Shown here: positions 10,201 to 21,223 of the stretch, one piece after another
Layout: the number at the start of each line of letters is the position of its first letter
Numbering within the stretch: the first letter of the stretch is position 1
From: Asterias amurensis
Taxonomy: Eukaryota; Echinodermata; Asteroidea; Forcipulatida; Asteriidae
DNA: 64,000 nt
Reading direction: 5' to 3'
NCBI RefSeq assembly: GCF_032118995.1
Contig: NC_092650.1
Coordinates: 23,756,001-23,820,000 of the forward strand
Notes under the pieces: generated by a model
Told to the model about the DNA's origin: nothing
Database searches by the model: none
What the model saw: only the letters and a program-made list of their open reading frames with translations
Translations under genes and position numbers: made by a program

Positions 10201-11071
10201 CTGCGGCTTCCCAGGTTGTATTGTGAATTAGGTGTGATCCCTGGTTACACGGCAGCTAACATTTGTACGGCTTCCGACTATTGCACCCTAAAGTTATCAT
10301 ATTGACCAAATAAAGAGACCGCTAACATAAGGCTACATAGCTCAGCTAGTAGAGTGTAGGTCCCTAGTTCAAATCTCGCTCTAGTAAATTTGTCTTTGTT
10401 CAAACCTTATTAGGTTTTTCTTAGGGTAGCCTGTGCTAACCAGGCCTGATATAGTCCATAGAGGCAATGAAGGCAATTGCCTCTGTGCCCATGGTCATAA
10501 TCATTGCCTTCTTGCCCTTGAAATGCTCCAATTTACAATCTCCTCAAATGGTGCCCTTTACCAAGAAAATGCCTTGGTGCCCTTGCCACCTTCAAAAACG
10601 AACCGTACAGGCCTGCTTTAACGCATAATAACAAAATCAAACCATAGCCTTACCTAGGGGTTGTCTAGCCAGGACGGCTCCATATTCTCCTTCCCTAGCT
10701 TGCCTGGCATTGAGCTCATTGGTGTACTGCACAAAGCCAAAGCCCTCGTGGATACTGATCCCGGTAATCCTGCCATACTTGCCGAATAGCTTCTCAATAT
10801 CCTGCTGCTGAACGAAGCCCGTATTAAGGTTCCCGATGAAGATGCGCGAAGCCTTGGACTTCATGTCGTTGAGGTTCGTCACGTTGCTGATGCCGGGGGT
10901 GAGCTGGGAGAATTGATTGGTGCCGCCATGGGCGCCTGCATTGTGGGGATTCCCGAACGGGCCTCCGTGTCCGTGTCCATGACCACCCTGTGGATTGCTA
11001 AAACCACTGTGCTGGCCATGACCAAAGCCGAATCCACCTGGATTATGGCCTCCAAACATACTGTTCATCAT
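7130..11071 (-). CDS. RRM/zinc-finger gene 1: hnRNP C/RALY-like RNA-binding protein with alternative C-terminal C2H2 fingers
   Basis: Coding exons in order are 11071-10654, 10041-9969, 9246-9137, then either 8492-8383 (236 aa) or 7296-7130 (255 aa). Intron phases are 1, 2, 1 and all joins keep frame at GT/AG sites. Residues 1-55 are Gly/His-rich. The sequence then reads S-N-V-T-N-L-N-D and an RRM at about 74-143 with RNP2 IFIGNL and RNP1 EGFGFVQY. This pattern is that of hnRNP C and RALY, nuclear pre-mRNA binders that prefer U-rich RNA. Exon 2 gives P-N-P-N-R-P-K-G-F-K-R; exon 3 gives S-G-Y-I-D-P and a basic stretch. The finger has ligands C207, C210, H223 and H228. No leucine-zipper region like that of vertebrate hnRNP C is visible. 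ATG 11069-11071 follows an acceptor at 11084-11085, so a 5' UTR exon lies upstream; it was not identified. Confidence 0.87.
7730..7785 (+). pseudogene. Decayed finger exon, inverted relative to gene 1
   Basis: On the + strand, TGT-N6-TGT is followed by GGATGAGGCAGAC and TTGTTGGGAGTTGAT. These match the finger exons on the - strand (AAGGCAGAC and TTGTTGGGGGTTGAT in version a). The match needs one deletion and two one-base insertions, so the frame is lost. It lies between the two functional finger exons, on the opposite strand. The similarity is short and could be chance. Confidence 0.4.
7883..7888 (-). terminator. Candidate polyadenylation signal for the proximal finger isoform
   Basis: AATAAA on the - strand, about 500 nt past the stop of exon 8383-8492 and upstream of the distal finger exon. 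This is what an alternative terminal exon with its own poly(A) site would need. Confidence 0.4.
8383..8492 (-). CDS. Gene 1, proximal alternative last exon (finger version a)
   Basis: The acceptor reads CCACACAG, phase 1, stop TGA 8385-8383. It encodes E-P-P-L-W-M-C-A-Y-C-K, then C-W-G-L-M-R-H-V-A-Q-E-H and T-Q-I-F. The exon is 110 nt including the stop. Its sequence is closer to the finger exon of gene 2 (C-A-Y-C-K-E, C-W-G-L) than version b is. Confidence 0.82.
8968..9096. mobile_element. Short palindromic repeat, family I (copy 1)
   Basis: Ends are GGATTTCACAAAGAGTTA and its inverse TTGTGAAATCAATCC. Related copies lie at 44727-44902, 50511-50683 and 51168-51269. All share GATTTCAC(A/G)AA ends and internal TAACTC / CCTAACTTAGGA motifs. 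Non-coding. Confidence 0.65.
9137..9246 (-). CDS. Gene 1, exon 3 (linker)
   Basis: 110 nt between TTTTGATAG and GTAAGT, entered in phase 2 and left in phase 1. It encodes S-G-Y-I-D-P-A-S-L-P-V-I then G-P-P-A-A-K-K-Q-K, a likely nuclear localisation segment. It matches gene 2 exon 3 (S-G-Y-V-D-P-A-T-L-P-V-I, G-P-P-A-A-K-K). Confidence 0.85.
9677..9944. mobile_element. Family G inverted-repeat element (copy 1)
   Basis: It begins TGGGCCCAATTTCATGGCTC and ends GAGCCATGAAATTGGGCC. The interior has inverted pairs around GAATTCTGCGC and GCTAACGAGGCTAGC. A second copy lies at 23121-23370, and a third is split by the insertion at 3747-4136. Located in intron 2 of gene 1. Confidence 0.75.
9969..10041 (-). 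CDS. Gene 1, exon 2
   Basis: 73 nt between TTTCCTTCAG and GTAAGC, entered in phase 1 and left in phase 2. It encodes D-V-R-I-A-S-E-P-N-P-N-R-P-K-G-F-K-R-V-Q and matches gene 2 exon 2, which is also 73 nt. Confidence 0.87.
10441..10614 (+). mobile_element. Family J repeat (copy 1)
   Basis: It is bounded by CAGGCCTGA and ACAGGCCTG, with GGCAATGAAGGCAATTGCCT near the left end and GCCTTGGTGCCCTTGCC near the right. Copies or fragments occur at 19825-20002, 28031-28190, 31378-31517, 36214-36389, 42929-43080, 49834-49930 and around 56035-56116. Non-coding. Confidence 0.7.
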
Positions 11072-11083
11072 GTAACAGCCTTA
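10654..11083 (-). CDS. Gene 1, exon 1 of coding sequence (Gly/His-rich region and RRM)
   Basis: The acceptor on the - strand reads CCGACTGACAG; 12 nt of 5' UTR precede ATG 11071-11069. The donor is CCCTAG|GTAAGG. RNP2 is I-F-I-G-N-L and RNP1 is E-G-F-G-F-V-Q-Y. An antisense reading frame over this exon is a shadow. Confidence 0.88.
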
Positions 11084-13355
11084 CTGTCAGTCGGAAAGAA
11101 CAAATGAATATATGTTAATTATAAAAAAGGGTTAGTGGCACACACGCTTTCATAAGCAAAAAATTGTAAAATATCCATCAAAAAGATTGTAACCTCAACA
11201 TATTCTCTTTCTTGAATATTCTATAAAAATCCCTCATTGAGCTCCAACAAAAATTAAGTTTCAGACCTGGTAGATGAACTTTTTTCATAAGATAATCCTA
11301 ATGCAACACTAAAAATAATGACCTGTTTTTTGTCTGGAAATTAACCACTTTATTGTGTATTGATTCATTTATGACACCAATTCTAAATTCCGGACTCAAT
11401 ACTAAAGTACTTGGCATCTCATGCCATATACATGTAGGTTGTGGGCACCAACTTGAATCAATAGTCCCACCCTCACTGTTTTAGTGTCTGTTGATGTGAA
11501 TATACAGACAACTTCCTTGATCTTTGCAGGTTTCTTCTAATTCTCTGTCACTGTTGTGTGCAACCAGAAAACAAAATCAATCAACAGATGAAAGCAGGTC
11601 TACTGAGCGTCAAGATCCCACAAATTTTCATCGATAAAAAATCTCCTTATGGGTAAACAGAAACACTTGACACAAGAATCTAAAAATATATCTGGCCCCG
11701 AAAACATATTCGTAAATAAATGCACAAAAATATAAAATAATTACACAAGTGGCAATTGGAGAACCGGTGGCTGTACAAAAACTCTAAGTATCAGTAATGG
11801 AAACAAAGGCAACCAATAAATAAACAAATTGAGAAAGACTTCATTTACAAAATGAAAGATATAAACACCAAATAAATAAATAAATTGAATAAAAATACTC
11901 ACTGTTAGAAAAATGTTGTTCAATAAAAGTCAGCAATAAGGATCCCAAAAAAGGCTCCAAAAAGGTTGCCAAAAATGTCACGTTGGTAATGAAAAAAACA
12001 CTGTAGGTAGATATAAAACAGAATAAATAGGAGCAATAAACAAAACAAAAAAACAATAAATGTCCTATTGTCTATCTTGACACTGTGTATGCAGATATAT
12101 ATTGAATAAATAGGAACAATAAACAAAATAAAAAACAACTATAAATTTCCTATTGTCTACTCTCGACCCGCCAATAACATGAAATGACAAGTAGAAACTA
12201 CCCAAAAGTAACTTTAAAAAAAACAATTAGAAACTTGAATTATACAGAATCAGGAGAACCTTCCAAGTGTTTGGTAATATAAAGTTTATGGTTTTAGTCA
12301 AACTTATTGTTAGTTTAAAAAGCCCACACGCGGGTGTTGAATGCAAATATCCAGGCAGGGTCATATGCTTCAGTTGAAAAACATGAAACATACTTGCAAT
12401 AAAAGGCTAAAAGTTTTTTGTTTTTTTTAACATCTTTTACATTGTATTAGTTGTCTATTGTTCCCATTAAACTCTGGTGAAAATCCACTAAAGGGGTGTC
12501 AATGTTACTGTATTACTATTATCCTTTGTAGGCAAGTGCAACCATTGATGGTAGCTTTTTCAATCATATTTTTAGCTTTTATGAAATAAAGCCTTATTTA
12601 TAACATAAAACAAATGAAGTCATCTCAGTTTCACTCAAAAAGGTAGTAGTTGAGTTGACGGCGAGTTGACAGAAAGTAGTAAATGTATGAACGATGAGTA
12701 TGACTATTAATTTAACTTTTCCACTACTGGGAAAAGGGGATTGTTGCTAAACTTATTATAATTTACAACAACAATTTATCAAACAAAAAAACAAGTGCCT
12801 TTGCAGGGTTTTCTTTACTAAAATTATTATTTCATTTGCTTCTCAGCGTCAGGGGCTGCCAATCAATCACCCTAAATAAATAACATAGATAAATAATGCC
12901 ATTTATGATTTATAATAAGTATAATAAATACTTTGAATCTTTGTCTTCAACTAATGTTTGAACTTTTGAATGTTTAAAAGTACAAACAACATTTTCAAAT
13001 CAAATATCCACCGACACCGGTCGTCAGTCGTCACCACACACACCGATGCGGAAAGATGACCGATAATGTCAAAATTTCGAAAAAATGAATCTAGCGCCCC
13101 AGTCACGGACTGGGTCTACCAAAAAAAGTGGTCATCTAACCTAAGTCAGGGTTTTTTATTTTACTTTCAGTCAATTTCAGTTTCTAAATTCTGAACTGAA
13201 TAAAGCTCAAAGTACAAATTTACGAGAAAAAACTTTGGTAGGCCCCCTATCCCTATCTATTGTTTTTACGCTATATAAAGTAACTGTTAATAAAAGCCTT
13301 GATTGGCTTGCCCTCATTGCATACGATGACAACGGGAAGTACGCTATGTACATAT
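11084..13355. other. AT-rich region upstream of gene 1, no gene seen
   Basis: Low-complexity stretches rich in AAATAAAT occur around 11700-12160 and produce overlapping spurious - strand frames. Two segments of about 60 bp sharing GAATAAATAGGAGCAATAAACAAA-like sequence (near 12020 and 12105) form an imperfect direct repeat. The 5' UTR exon and promoter of gene 1 may lie here, but no site is convincing. Confidence 0.4.
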
Positions 13356-13588
13356 CCATAAGCCTTTTTGAGGTATGGTGGACGTGATACACGCGCGTCA
13401 CACACCGCGACTGATGCCACGCTCACCATGTTGGTGGTCATTAGGTTAACGTGTAAACGCCACGTCGCCCAAAAATGCGCACTTCACTGAATAACGTACG
13501 TTCTATTTCTATGGTCAATACGCACAAATTTACCACAACTTTACAGTGTTGTAGCATTGTGTCAGCCATACCTCAAAAAGGCTTATGG
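13356..13588. repeat. Inverted repeat pair around a CpG-rich core
   Basis: CCATAAGCCTTTTTGAGG near 13357 and its inverse CCTCAAAAAGGCTTATGG near 13571 enclose about 185 bp rich in CpG. It may be a short transposon or a promoter fragment; no target duplication was recognised. Confidence 0.45.
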
Positions 13589-13644
13589 AGGTAGATGTCC
13601 ACATGTACACCTAAGACTAAGTGTCTACTCCAAAAGTGAAACGT

Positions 13645-13938
13645 TCAACTCGTACCCAAGTCAACTCGTACCCAAGTCAACTCGTACCCAAAATATTGTA
13701 CCCAAGTCAACTCGTACCCAAGTCAACTCGTACCCAAAATATTGTACCCAAGTCAACTCGTACCCAAGTCAACTCATACCCAGGTCAACTAGTACCAAGG
13801 TCAACTCATACCCAGGTCAACTCGTACCCAAGTCAACTCGTACCCAAAATATTGTACCCAAGTCAACTCGTACCCAAGTCAACTCGTACCCAGGTCAACT
13901 AGTACCAAGGTCAACTCGTACCCAAGTCAACTCGTACC
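13645..13938 (+). repeat. 16-bp minisatellite, TCAACTCGTACCCAAG unit
   Basis: About 16 units of TCAACTCGTACCCAAG run in tandem. Some are replaced by a longer variant containing CCCAAAATATTGTACCCAAG and others by ACTAGTACCAAGG. A 93-137-residue frame of S-T-R-T-Q / N-S-Y-P-S-Q-L units is only translation of the repeat. Not CRISPR: there are no unique spacers. Confidence 0.9.
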
Positions 13939-14644
13939 GTACAACGTACATTGTATGCCGAAACGGATAATTTCCGTGCGGCGTGATTTTATAAGCGATA
14001 GGAAATAAAAATGATGTTCTACCATCATATGGAGCTCACTTTTATTAATAATATTCTCACGAATTTAATAATGTTTGTTCATCTCATTTCTGCTTTTTTC
14101 GCGAGGATTCATTCAGATCCATTATGGTTTCTTTTAATTTCCTGTGTTGACAGGTCGCGATGAAAGGCGTTGAGCAGATGCACACTAGTTCTTCATATGA
14201 AACCAATTATTTTCAATGAATTTCATGGTAACTATTCATTCAAATGATTCATTTGCGTATGTTATGATTATCGTTTTCCTATTCAAACAAATCAATTTTA
14301 ACAAATATTGTTTCAACCCTTTGCGTAAGTTCTGATTATCTTTTTCCGAAAAAAGAAAAAACAAATTCATTCAAACAAGCCAATTAAAAAAAGTTCTTTA
14401 GTTCTGATTAATTTTCCCCACCGTACGTAGGGCCTAAGAAAAAAATAATAATTAGGCCCTAGGCCCGGCAATTGCGTATCTGTTCATTAGCTCTTGAGCT
14501 GCAACATGAAAAAAAACATCAAGAAAACAAAATCATTGAAACAATGAATAGCTATCTGTGATTAACAATATAAATAAATAAATTAAACTACAATAATACT
14601 TATTAGTACGAGTTGAAACAAAAAAAAATTGTAAAAATTTATTT

Positions 14645-14694
14645 GGTTGGGTACGAGTTGACTTGGGTACGAGTTGACTTGGGTACAAGTTGAC
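14645..14694 (-). repeat. Same 16-bp minisatellite, opposite strand
   Basis: Three units of GTACGAGTTGACTTGG, the reverse complement of the 13645-13938 repeat, about 700 bp away and inverted. Confidence 0.85.
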
Positions 14695-14699
14695 CCGAA

Positions 14700-17548
14700 T
14701 TCCTCCAAAACTTTTGGCACAAGTACATACATGTATGTATGCACATGTACATGTACTATGACTAGGCCTATATGATGTTATTATCATGCGATCGTGCCTA
14801 CGTGCTACATCTGCAATCTGGATCGTATTTTTACATTGTATTCTGCTTACATTATTCACCACACAGAAAACAAAAAATGCCTGTAAATTCTTATTATGTC
14901 AAAGTTAAACTCACCGGCTGCTACACACCGTGAAATTCCTACATTTGTGATTTGTTTAGTTCTTTTGTTTCCAAAAGCGAAATTTACATTGAATCATTGA
15001 GCTAATCGACAATGGATAATGTTTCGTTGGTAACCAACAATTTTTTTTGTAATAAAATAATATGACTATTATTTTAACGTTCCCGGTACTGAAGATGCAT
15101 GAACGTAACAATTGAGCGCACATTTTGAGATCGACGTGGAAGAAAGGAGACGGGTACCAGCCATTTAAAGTTTCAGGGGGAACCACACCCACAAATAAAC
15201 CAGTCACTAGCACAGGTTTAATCGAAATCGCTAGCATGCTTGGGAACGCGGCTGTATTATTTAGAATTAATAATACTTGTTTGATACTAAACTTGAAGAG
15301 AACACACTTTCTAAAGATCATGATATTGATAATAAAATGATGTCACTATTTTGTTTTTTAGTCCAAGCAAGCGCCTTTGTCTTTCATACAATTTATGCAC
15401 TCACAAACAAACAAAGAACAAACAACCAAAAAGAAGACACAACATAGAAAACAAGCAACAGTTGTACTAAAATTATGTTTACTTCAATTTTACTTTGCTG
15501 CATAATGTTATTCTTTTGCCATTCAACGATCGAGCCACAGCATTCCAGAGAAAAGTTATGAAAAGAGGATTTACCGTTTTAGTGTAGTGATTTACATTTA
15601 GTGGTGAAAGTGAATTGAATTGAATTGAATTGAAGTTTGTGGTTTGTGTGGTTAAGGGAACACCTTGCTTAATATTTATAAAGTGAGCGAGCAACTGATG
15701 GATGTTCATAGGTTTCTTCTTTTCTATTTTAGTGTTGTTTGTTGTAAACGAGAATTCTACTTCTACTTCTACGTGGTACTCGGCAATGTCCGTAAGTCAG
15801 GATATAACGCCAAGGAAGATATATTCCCGGGGTGCGGGGGGGGGGGCTCAGCTTTCTCATGATTCAGAATACTTGGCATCAACAAATATTACCAAAAGAA
15901 TCGAGATTGCGCCAGCAATAAAGAACACCCGAGACAAACCATTCAAGCCAGATTTGGCCGTAGTAAAACACTTGTACTATTTTGCTAATAATAACCAAGT
16001 TCTACCTCTACTCTCTACGACTGTTTTAGTAGAGTGTTGTTTCTTTTATTGCTCCAATAAAATTGAAACAGGTTGTTTGGTGTGTACAGAATGCGGTTAC
16101 CGCGACACGAAAGATAAACAATCCACTGAAAACACACTTGCACTTTTCCCGTCCAATTTCCACAGCGCCCACAGTCTAGTCTAGCCTTTGGTATGCAAAC
16201 AATTTGGCGGTACTCTAATGCAGCTCGTACTCAATGACCTTGTAGACGGTTTCTGAACCAGAAATAGGTGGCTGAAAAGCTGACAATCTGATAGGTCTAT
16301 TTCTTGATTGATATTGACCTGGGAGAATAACCGACCAACCAGCGGGGACAAATAATATGCAAAATATATTTCATTGTATGACTGTGACAGGCACGAGCCG
16401 TCGGCCCAACGAAATCCAATGGCCGTGTCACACAGCTGATTATTGGGAACTGTTCATTTTACTAAAGGTGAAATTAAATACGTCTATATAAATAAACAAT
16501 CATCATCATTTTCATTATCAAAAAATAAGCCCCTTTAATCATTAAGAACTTTAATAACAAACTTGAAGCTAACAACAGTTTTAGTAAAACTCATAAGAAT
16601 ACAACTTCCTAGCAAAATATACCATGTTTTAAATCCCCTCTTTAACTTCACTTCCCTTCTAAATGTCTTTTACAGTCCCATTATGTCTGACGCAAGGTCA
16701 TTCATCGGTCGGGTATATCTTTTGACCGGGCCGGGTGTGCGACTTGACTGGCCTCAGCTAGCTCTCTCTGTACTGTGGCTGGCAATATGCAAGGCTCTGG
16801 CTTGGCTGCTTGGTGAGGGCTGCTGGCAACTGATGGTGGTCGGTGTGTAGTACACGGTGATGATGGTTATTGCCGACAGATGAATGGAATACCATACACA
16901 ACTGGAAAGCTTTCGTCACTCAGTTTTCATTGTCTTTCCTTATAAAAACAAAACGACAGTTGTTGTTAAAAGTAAGTATGACAGTCCATTACCTCAGGTA
17001 CATTTTGGGTCTACCAGTTTGAAGTTTATTTTGTTCGTTTTACCATAAAAACGTAAAATATTTAGGTCGACAGACAGATCTCGATTATTATTTTTTAAGG
17101 TGCCACTCGTCGTGATGGTGTTTTACGCTACGCCCGCCCTCTCTGCAATGAATTAACTGTGAATTAAAATAATAAGCTACTACTAGCTTTGTGTTCAACC
17201 TTGCACTTTTTTTGCAGTGTATCACATTAGGTGAGGTAAACGTAGGGAAAGTTGTTTACACATTTTGTATCGTCACTTGAAAGTTGAATAAACATTTGTT
17301 TATTTTGTATTTTGTGGTTTTAAATCAGCTGGCCTCTGTTTTTAATAGACAAACCAGCTGACCCATTCAGGTCAAGCATGGAGGTTGCTCTATGGTCGTA
17401 CTGAGTAGTGTAGCAGTTTCTGTCATCAAAATAGTTTCATCAACAAACTTTAAAAATTAAAGTATTTACAAACTTTTGGGTCCAGCTAAAACAAATTTAC
17501 TACTTACTAGAGCAGAACTTGAATGAATCTGTCCTCTACCAACTGTAC
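14700..17548. other. No recognised gene; possible 5' region of ATXN1
   Basis: Frames of 121 aa (- strand, 14956-15321) and 160 aa (+ strand, 15702-16184) have no recognisable domain and no splice context. A (TGAAT/GAATT) run lies at about 15610-15635. A 5' UTR exon of ATXN1 is expected somewhere between here and 21.4 kb, since its leader exon starts at an acceptor, but I could not place it. Confidence 0.35.
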
Positions 17549-17799
17549 TTAAAAGAAACTTTACTGAATTGGTAAGAAACAAAATCGTGAAGATGATCAC
17601 AGATTTACATCAAACTTACACGGTCTAATGTTCCTGATAGTAGAAAACATCCCTTGAAATATTTATGACTGAAATGTCATAATTGGTGAGAAATAAATAA
17701 TCTAATTTCGCATTTGGAGTTTATCACTCAGTGAAAATGCAAAATGTGTTATCGGTTTTTCACTATTTTCTCGTGACCCAGATGGGCGATCGATCTTAA
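17549..17799 (+). mobile_element. Family E TTAA element, partial
   Basis: From a TTAA, it shares the segment GAAGATGATCACAGATTTAC...AAACTTACACGG with 62970-63012 and is similar in its parts (ACAGATTTACATCAAACTTACA...GATAGT, CCCTTGAAATAT) to the fuller element at 27217-27640. Confidence 0.5.
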
Positions 17800-18243
17800 A
17801 CTTCTACAGAATTGTCAGTTTAAGTATATGGTGGATTACATAAACTGTGCTTATACTGCCAGCAACTATTTTGTTAGCAAAACCAATTCTGTAAAGTTTC
17901 TAGATGTAATTTGTTAACTTCAATCATGCTTCAATCAAGTCTGAACATGTTTTCTGTTCAATTGTACAGAATCACTAGATCAGATCAGACCATGGACCTC
18001 CATGATCAGACAGAGAGTGAACAACAGTTACCAGATGTTGAATATTTGGCAGATAGTTTGTTTAAATTCATTTCATGTGCATGTATTCATAAAAAAATTG
18101 TATATCTTTGTGTATGTATGTTACTCCAATGGTTCATGCATTTTGGCCCTCGGGCTGCAGCATGAATAAGGAAACAAAAGGGTAGCGACGAGCTCTTTAA
18201 TCGGCCGTTTAAAACCAACAGTGTCGTGGCCGTGCGATAAAGG

Positions 18244-18382
18244 GACAAATTTTTGTATGGCGCCACCACTTTTTTACTAATTTTTTTACAAAAAGGGATA
18301 TATATATCTCGTTGAGGTGAATTGGATACTATATTATTTCATATCGCATGAAAAAGTGGTGGCGCCATACGGAAACTTTTCC
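18244..18382. mobile_element. Family F element with 9-bp flanking duplication (copy 1)
   Basis: 139 bp with inverted ends around GTATGGCGCCACCACTTTTT and AAAAAGTGGTGGCGCCATAC. CGATAAAGG occurs directly on both sides (18235-18243 and 18383-18391), which reads as a 9-bp target-site duplication. Other copies are at 38934-39085 and 56117-56248. Confidence 0.75.
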
Positions 18383-19173
18383 CGATAAAGGCCCGAGCTG
18401 ACAGTTCAACAAAATTGCTTTGTGAAGTTCATTAATAATAAGTGGGAAAAAAGAGTTGGAGATGATTTCTTAAATGGCTGCGTAAATTGACACCATGCGT
18501 AAGTTTCTCACTCTTCTTTGATCTTGTGATGTATCAGCGCTCAAATTTGTTACTATAGAGAGCACTCAAAGTAGTCAACCTTGGGAGCCAATCAATTATA
18601 GTTTCTCAGTGTTATGGTTATGACAGGTATCGATACAGGCGCTGCTAAGCATAGCTGTGATGATTATAACCCACTGGTCCCCGACTAGAACTTCAGTTTT
18701 TGTTGTAACAAAAATTGTAAGTTGCGCTATGCCAATGTCCAATGAGCTAGCATTAGCAATCGGCAGATATTGTATTGTTCCATTTAACCAACTGTATTGT
18801 AGCTTATGCCACACTCTTGTGAATGTTTGCATCTAACTACCAAAGGTAATCCTATCCCTGCCTGATGCAAATTAAACAGCGCCAGTAGTTGTTATAGCGC
18901 CCTCTTGCGTAGGCTTGTCTTTGTTTACGTTAAGCACATCGCCATCTTTGTAGTTGCGTTTTACTACGTCTGTAATAAAAGTCCTTTGGTGCAAGCATTC
19001 TAATTGGTACAGTATGGCTCCCTTGTGTTGTTGCATCCATCTCTCTACCTTGGCTCATCTATTAAATTGTTTCAGTACCCACTCCTGAAACATAGGATTT
19101 AAACTGCCTCTAGCTACAGGGCAATCTCGGTGGTCTAGTTAGTATGACCATAGAGAAAGGACAACGGTATGAC

Positions 19174-19813
19174 TAGGCCTGGGCGAATTATTCGAATATC
19201 CGGTTAAGTGCGAATAGGTTTTCCTATCCGTAACCGCGAATGCCTTTTTTTTCTTAACCGGATATCCGCATAGGGCGCGAATAGCTATTTATAAACCGGA
19301 TAGTTCTGTAATTACAACCAAGTAACCGGATATTCTTTAATATCCGAATATCCGCGGACAATGGGCGACAACTGACATGAATGTTTTGTCTGAATCCTAA
19401 TGAAACTTCTATTAAGACAGCATAAAACAGCATAAATTAAGTATTTAACTATGCTCACCTTCGTGAAGAGTTAAAACAATGACATTTCTGACGTAATTTG
19501 TTCAAAGATTACAAAAGTTTTCCTTCACGTAGAGCCATCCACGATCAAAAGAAAAAGCAAATCGCCATCTTTAAATTAGATCCGGTCATTTTTATGAATG
19601 AACCGAGTGACACTGTCTAAAACTAATATTAATCCGCCCAGAAGATCTCATTCACAAACGATCAGCGCCCTCTAGCGAAAAAAAAATAATAATAATTATA
19701 TTTTTTTTATAGCGCCCTCTAGCGGCGAAAAAAACTATTCGAATATCCGGTTAATTTCGGATAGTTGGCCAGCGGTATCCGAATAACAAAATTTCACTAT
19801 TCGCCCAGCACTA
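19174..19813. mobile_element. hAT-like non-autonomous element
   Basis: 640 bp flanked by the 8-bp duplication GGTATGAC (19166-19173 and 19814-19821). Ends are TAGGCCTGGGCGAATTATTC and the inverse of TAGTGCTGGGCGAATAGTG. The interior repeats ATCCGGTTA / TAACCGGATAT motifs many times in both orientations, probably subterminal transposase-binding sites. No transposase frame. An 8-bp duplication with such ends fits the hAT superfamily. Confidence 0.75.
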
Positions 19814-19824
19814 GGTATGACACT

Positions 19825-20002
19825 CAGGCCTGATACTTCACGGAGGCAATGAAGGCAATTGCTTCCATGCCCTTGGTAGTTGCCTTGGTGCCTTTGAAAT
19901 TCTCTGCGGTAGAAATTCACATTTTCTTCATAGGGTGCCCTTTTCCCAAAGAGAAAATCCCTTGGTGGCCTTGCCCTTTCAAAAACAAAGCATACAGGCC
20001 TG
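19825..20002 (+). mobile_element. Family J repeat (copy 2)
   Basis: A complete copy bounded by CAGGCCTGATACTTCA and ATACAGGCCTG, directly beside the hAT-like element. The next 50 bases (to about 20055) carry a B-box-like GGTTCGAATCCCA, a tRNA-derived relic. Confidence 0.7.
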
Positions 20003-20466
20003 GACACTGCTCTAGAATTGCAAAGGTTCGAATCCCACCCGAGTACTTAGTATACACACATCAATGTACACCAAAAATGAATATCCAAGGCAAGATGTAC
20101 TTTATTACATTTATTTGAACCCCTTTCCCCGTAGGATAAGCTGAGGTTGCACAATGAAGAACCCAAAGTCCAGAACATGATGAGATGACATGCATGAAGT
20201 TGCACTGTCGTAGTTTAGTGTCTAGCAAGTGCAGAGTGTCAGAGGGAGAATGCTAGTTAGCATTATAACTGGCTAGATACATTGTTCCCCGCCCCCTTGC
20301 TGCATTCAACAATCACAAAGTCATCTGTTGTGACAATTTGCATTCTGAATAATGTTGCCAATTAGTGTATACACTACAGAAAAACGTGCCCAATGGATGT
20401 CTGGTTAGTTTTTATGATGAAAGACATGATTGTAAATTACACTATGCGCATTGTATCAGAGGATAC

Positions 20467-20842
20467 TTAAAGCCATTGGACACTTTCGGTAAACAGTATT
20501 GTCCAAGGTCCACACTTTGTGTATCACAACATCTATATAAAATAACAAACCTGTGAAAATTGAGGCTCAATCGGTCATCGGAGTCAGGGGAAAAAAAAAC
20601 CGGGGGAAACCCACCATTGTTTCCGCACGTTTCTTTGTGTCATGACATGTGTTCAAAATAAATTTGTAATTCTCGCTATCGAGAATTGATATTGGTTTAA
20701 TGTTTTCTCAAAAAGTAAAGCATTTCATGGAATAATATTTCAAGAGAAGTCTTTCACCAGTACCTTCTGTAAACCCTGTAAGTTATTTGTAAATCTGTGA
20801 ACTTTTTTTTTTTTCTGTACCGGAAGTGTATAATGGCTTTAA
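20467..20842 (+). mobile_element. Family C TTAA element (copy 1)
   Basis: TTAA-bounded with ends TTAAAGCCATTGGACACTTT and GAAGTGTATAATGGCTTTAA. It contains CACGTTTC...TGTCATGACATGTGTT and an inverted pair around TTCTCG..CGAGAA. Other copies are at 47190-47570 (+) and 58354-58728 (opposite orientation). Confidence 0.75.
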
Positions 20843-21223
20843 ACTGTAAAAGCTCAATTTTGGCAGATGTATTTGTGCGGTCGTTGAACTGGCATTTATC
20901 CAACTGTACTCTTGGTTGGGAAGACTGATAAATGTCAGGAGAATATATCCATGGCCCTTAATGAATTGAATGGGATTGGATTACAACTTTTGGCAACTTG
21001 CCATTTATTCATTTTATTACTTCATTATGGAGATATATGTGCAGACTTTATTTTATTATTTCTTTCCATCCTTACTCCCCTCCCTCGAACAAGACTACAT
21101 GTAATCCTGGTGAATAGTCCTTTACCATTTTGACAACATCCTTGTCTAGTCCCCTGTGTGCTATGATAATGGTGCATTTGGCTTGTGGCTCAAATCTGAA
21201 CCAGAAATGGACCAGACTAATAA

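Noticed and set aside
10333..10390. tRNA gene (ATAGCTCAGCTAGTAGAG ... GTTCAAATCTC)
   Set aside because: Internal boxes are degenerate and no acceptor stem pairs; a tRNA-derived relic at most.
10913..11107. + strand ORF over the RRM exon
   Set aside because: Antisense shadow of the spliced, conserved RRM exon.
13557..13970. 137-aa repeat protein, or a CRISPR array
   Set aside because: The frame simply reads a 16-bp minisatellite; the repeats are contiguous with no unique spacers, and the genome is eukaryotic.
15479..15709. 76-aa - strand ORF containing F-L-W-N-A-V-A as a LINE C-terminus
   Set aside because: The resemblance to W-N-S-L-P of retrotransposons is too short, and the rest covers a GAATT microsatellite.
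15702..16184. 160-aa + strand ORF as a gene
   Set aside because: No recognisable domain, low-complexity start, a G-run inside and no splice or promoter context; length alone is not enough.
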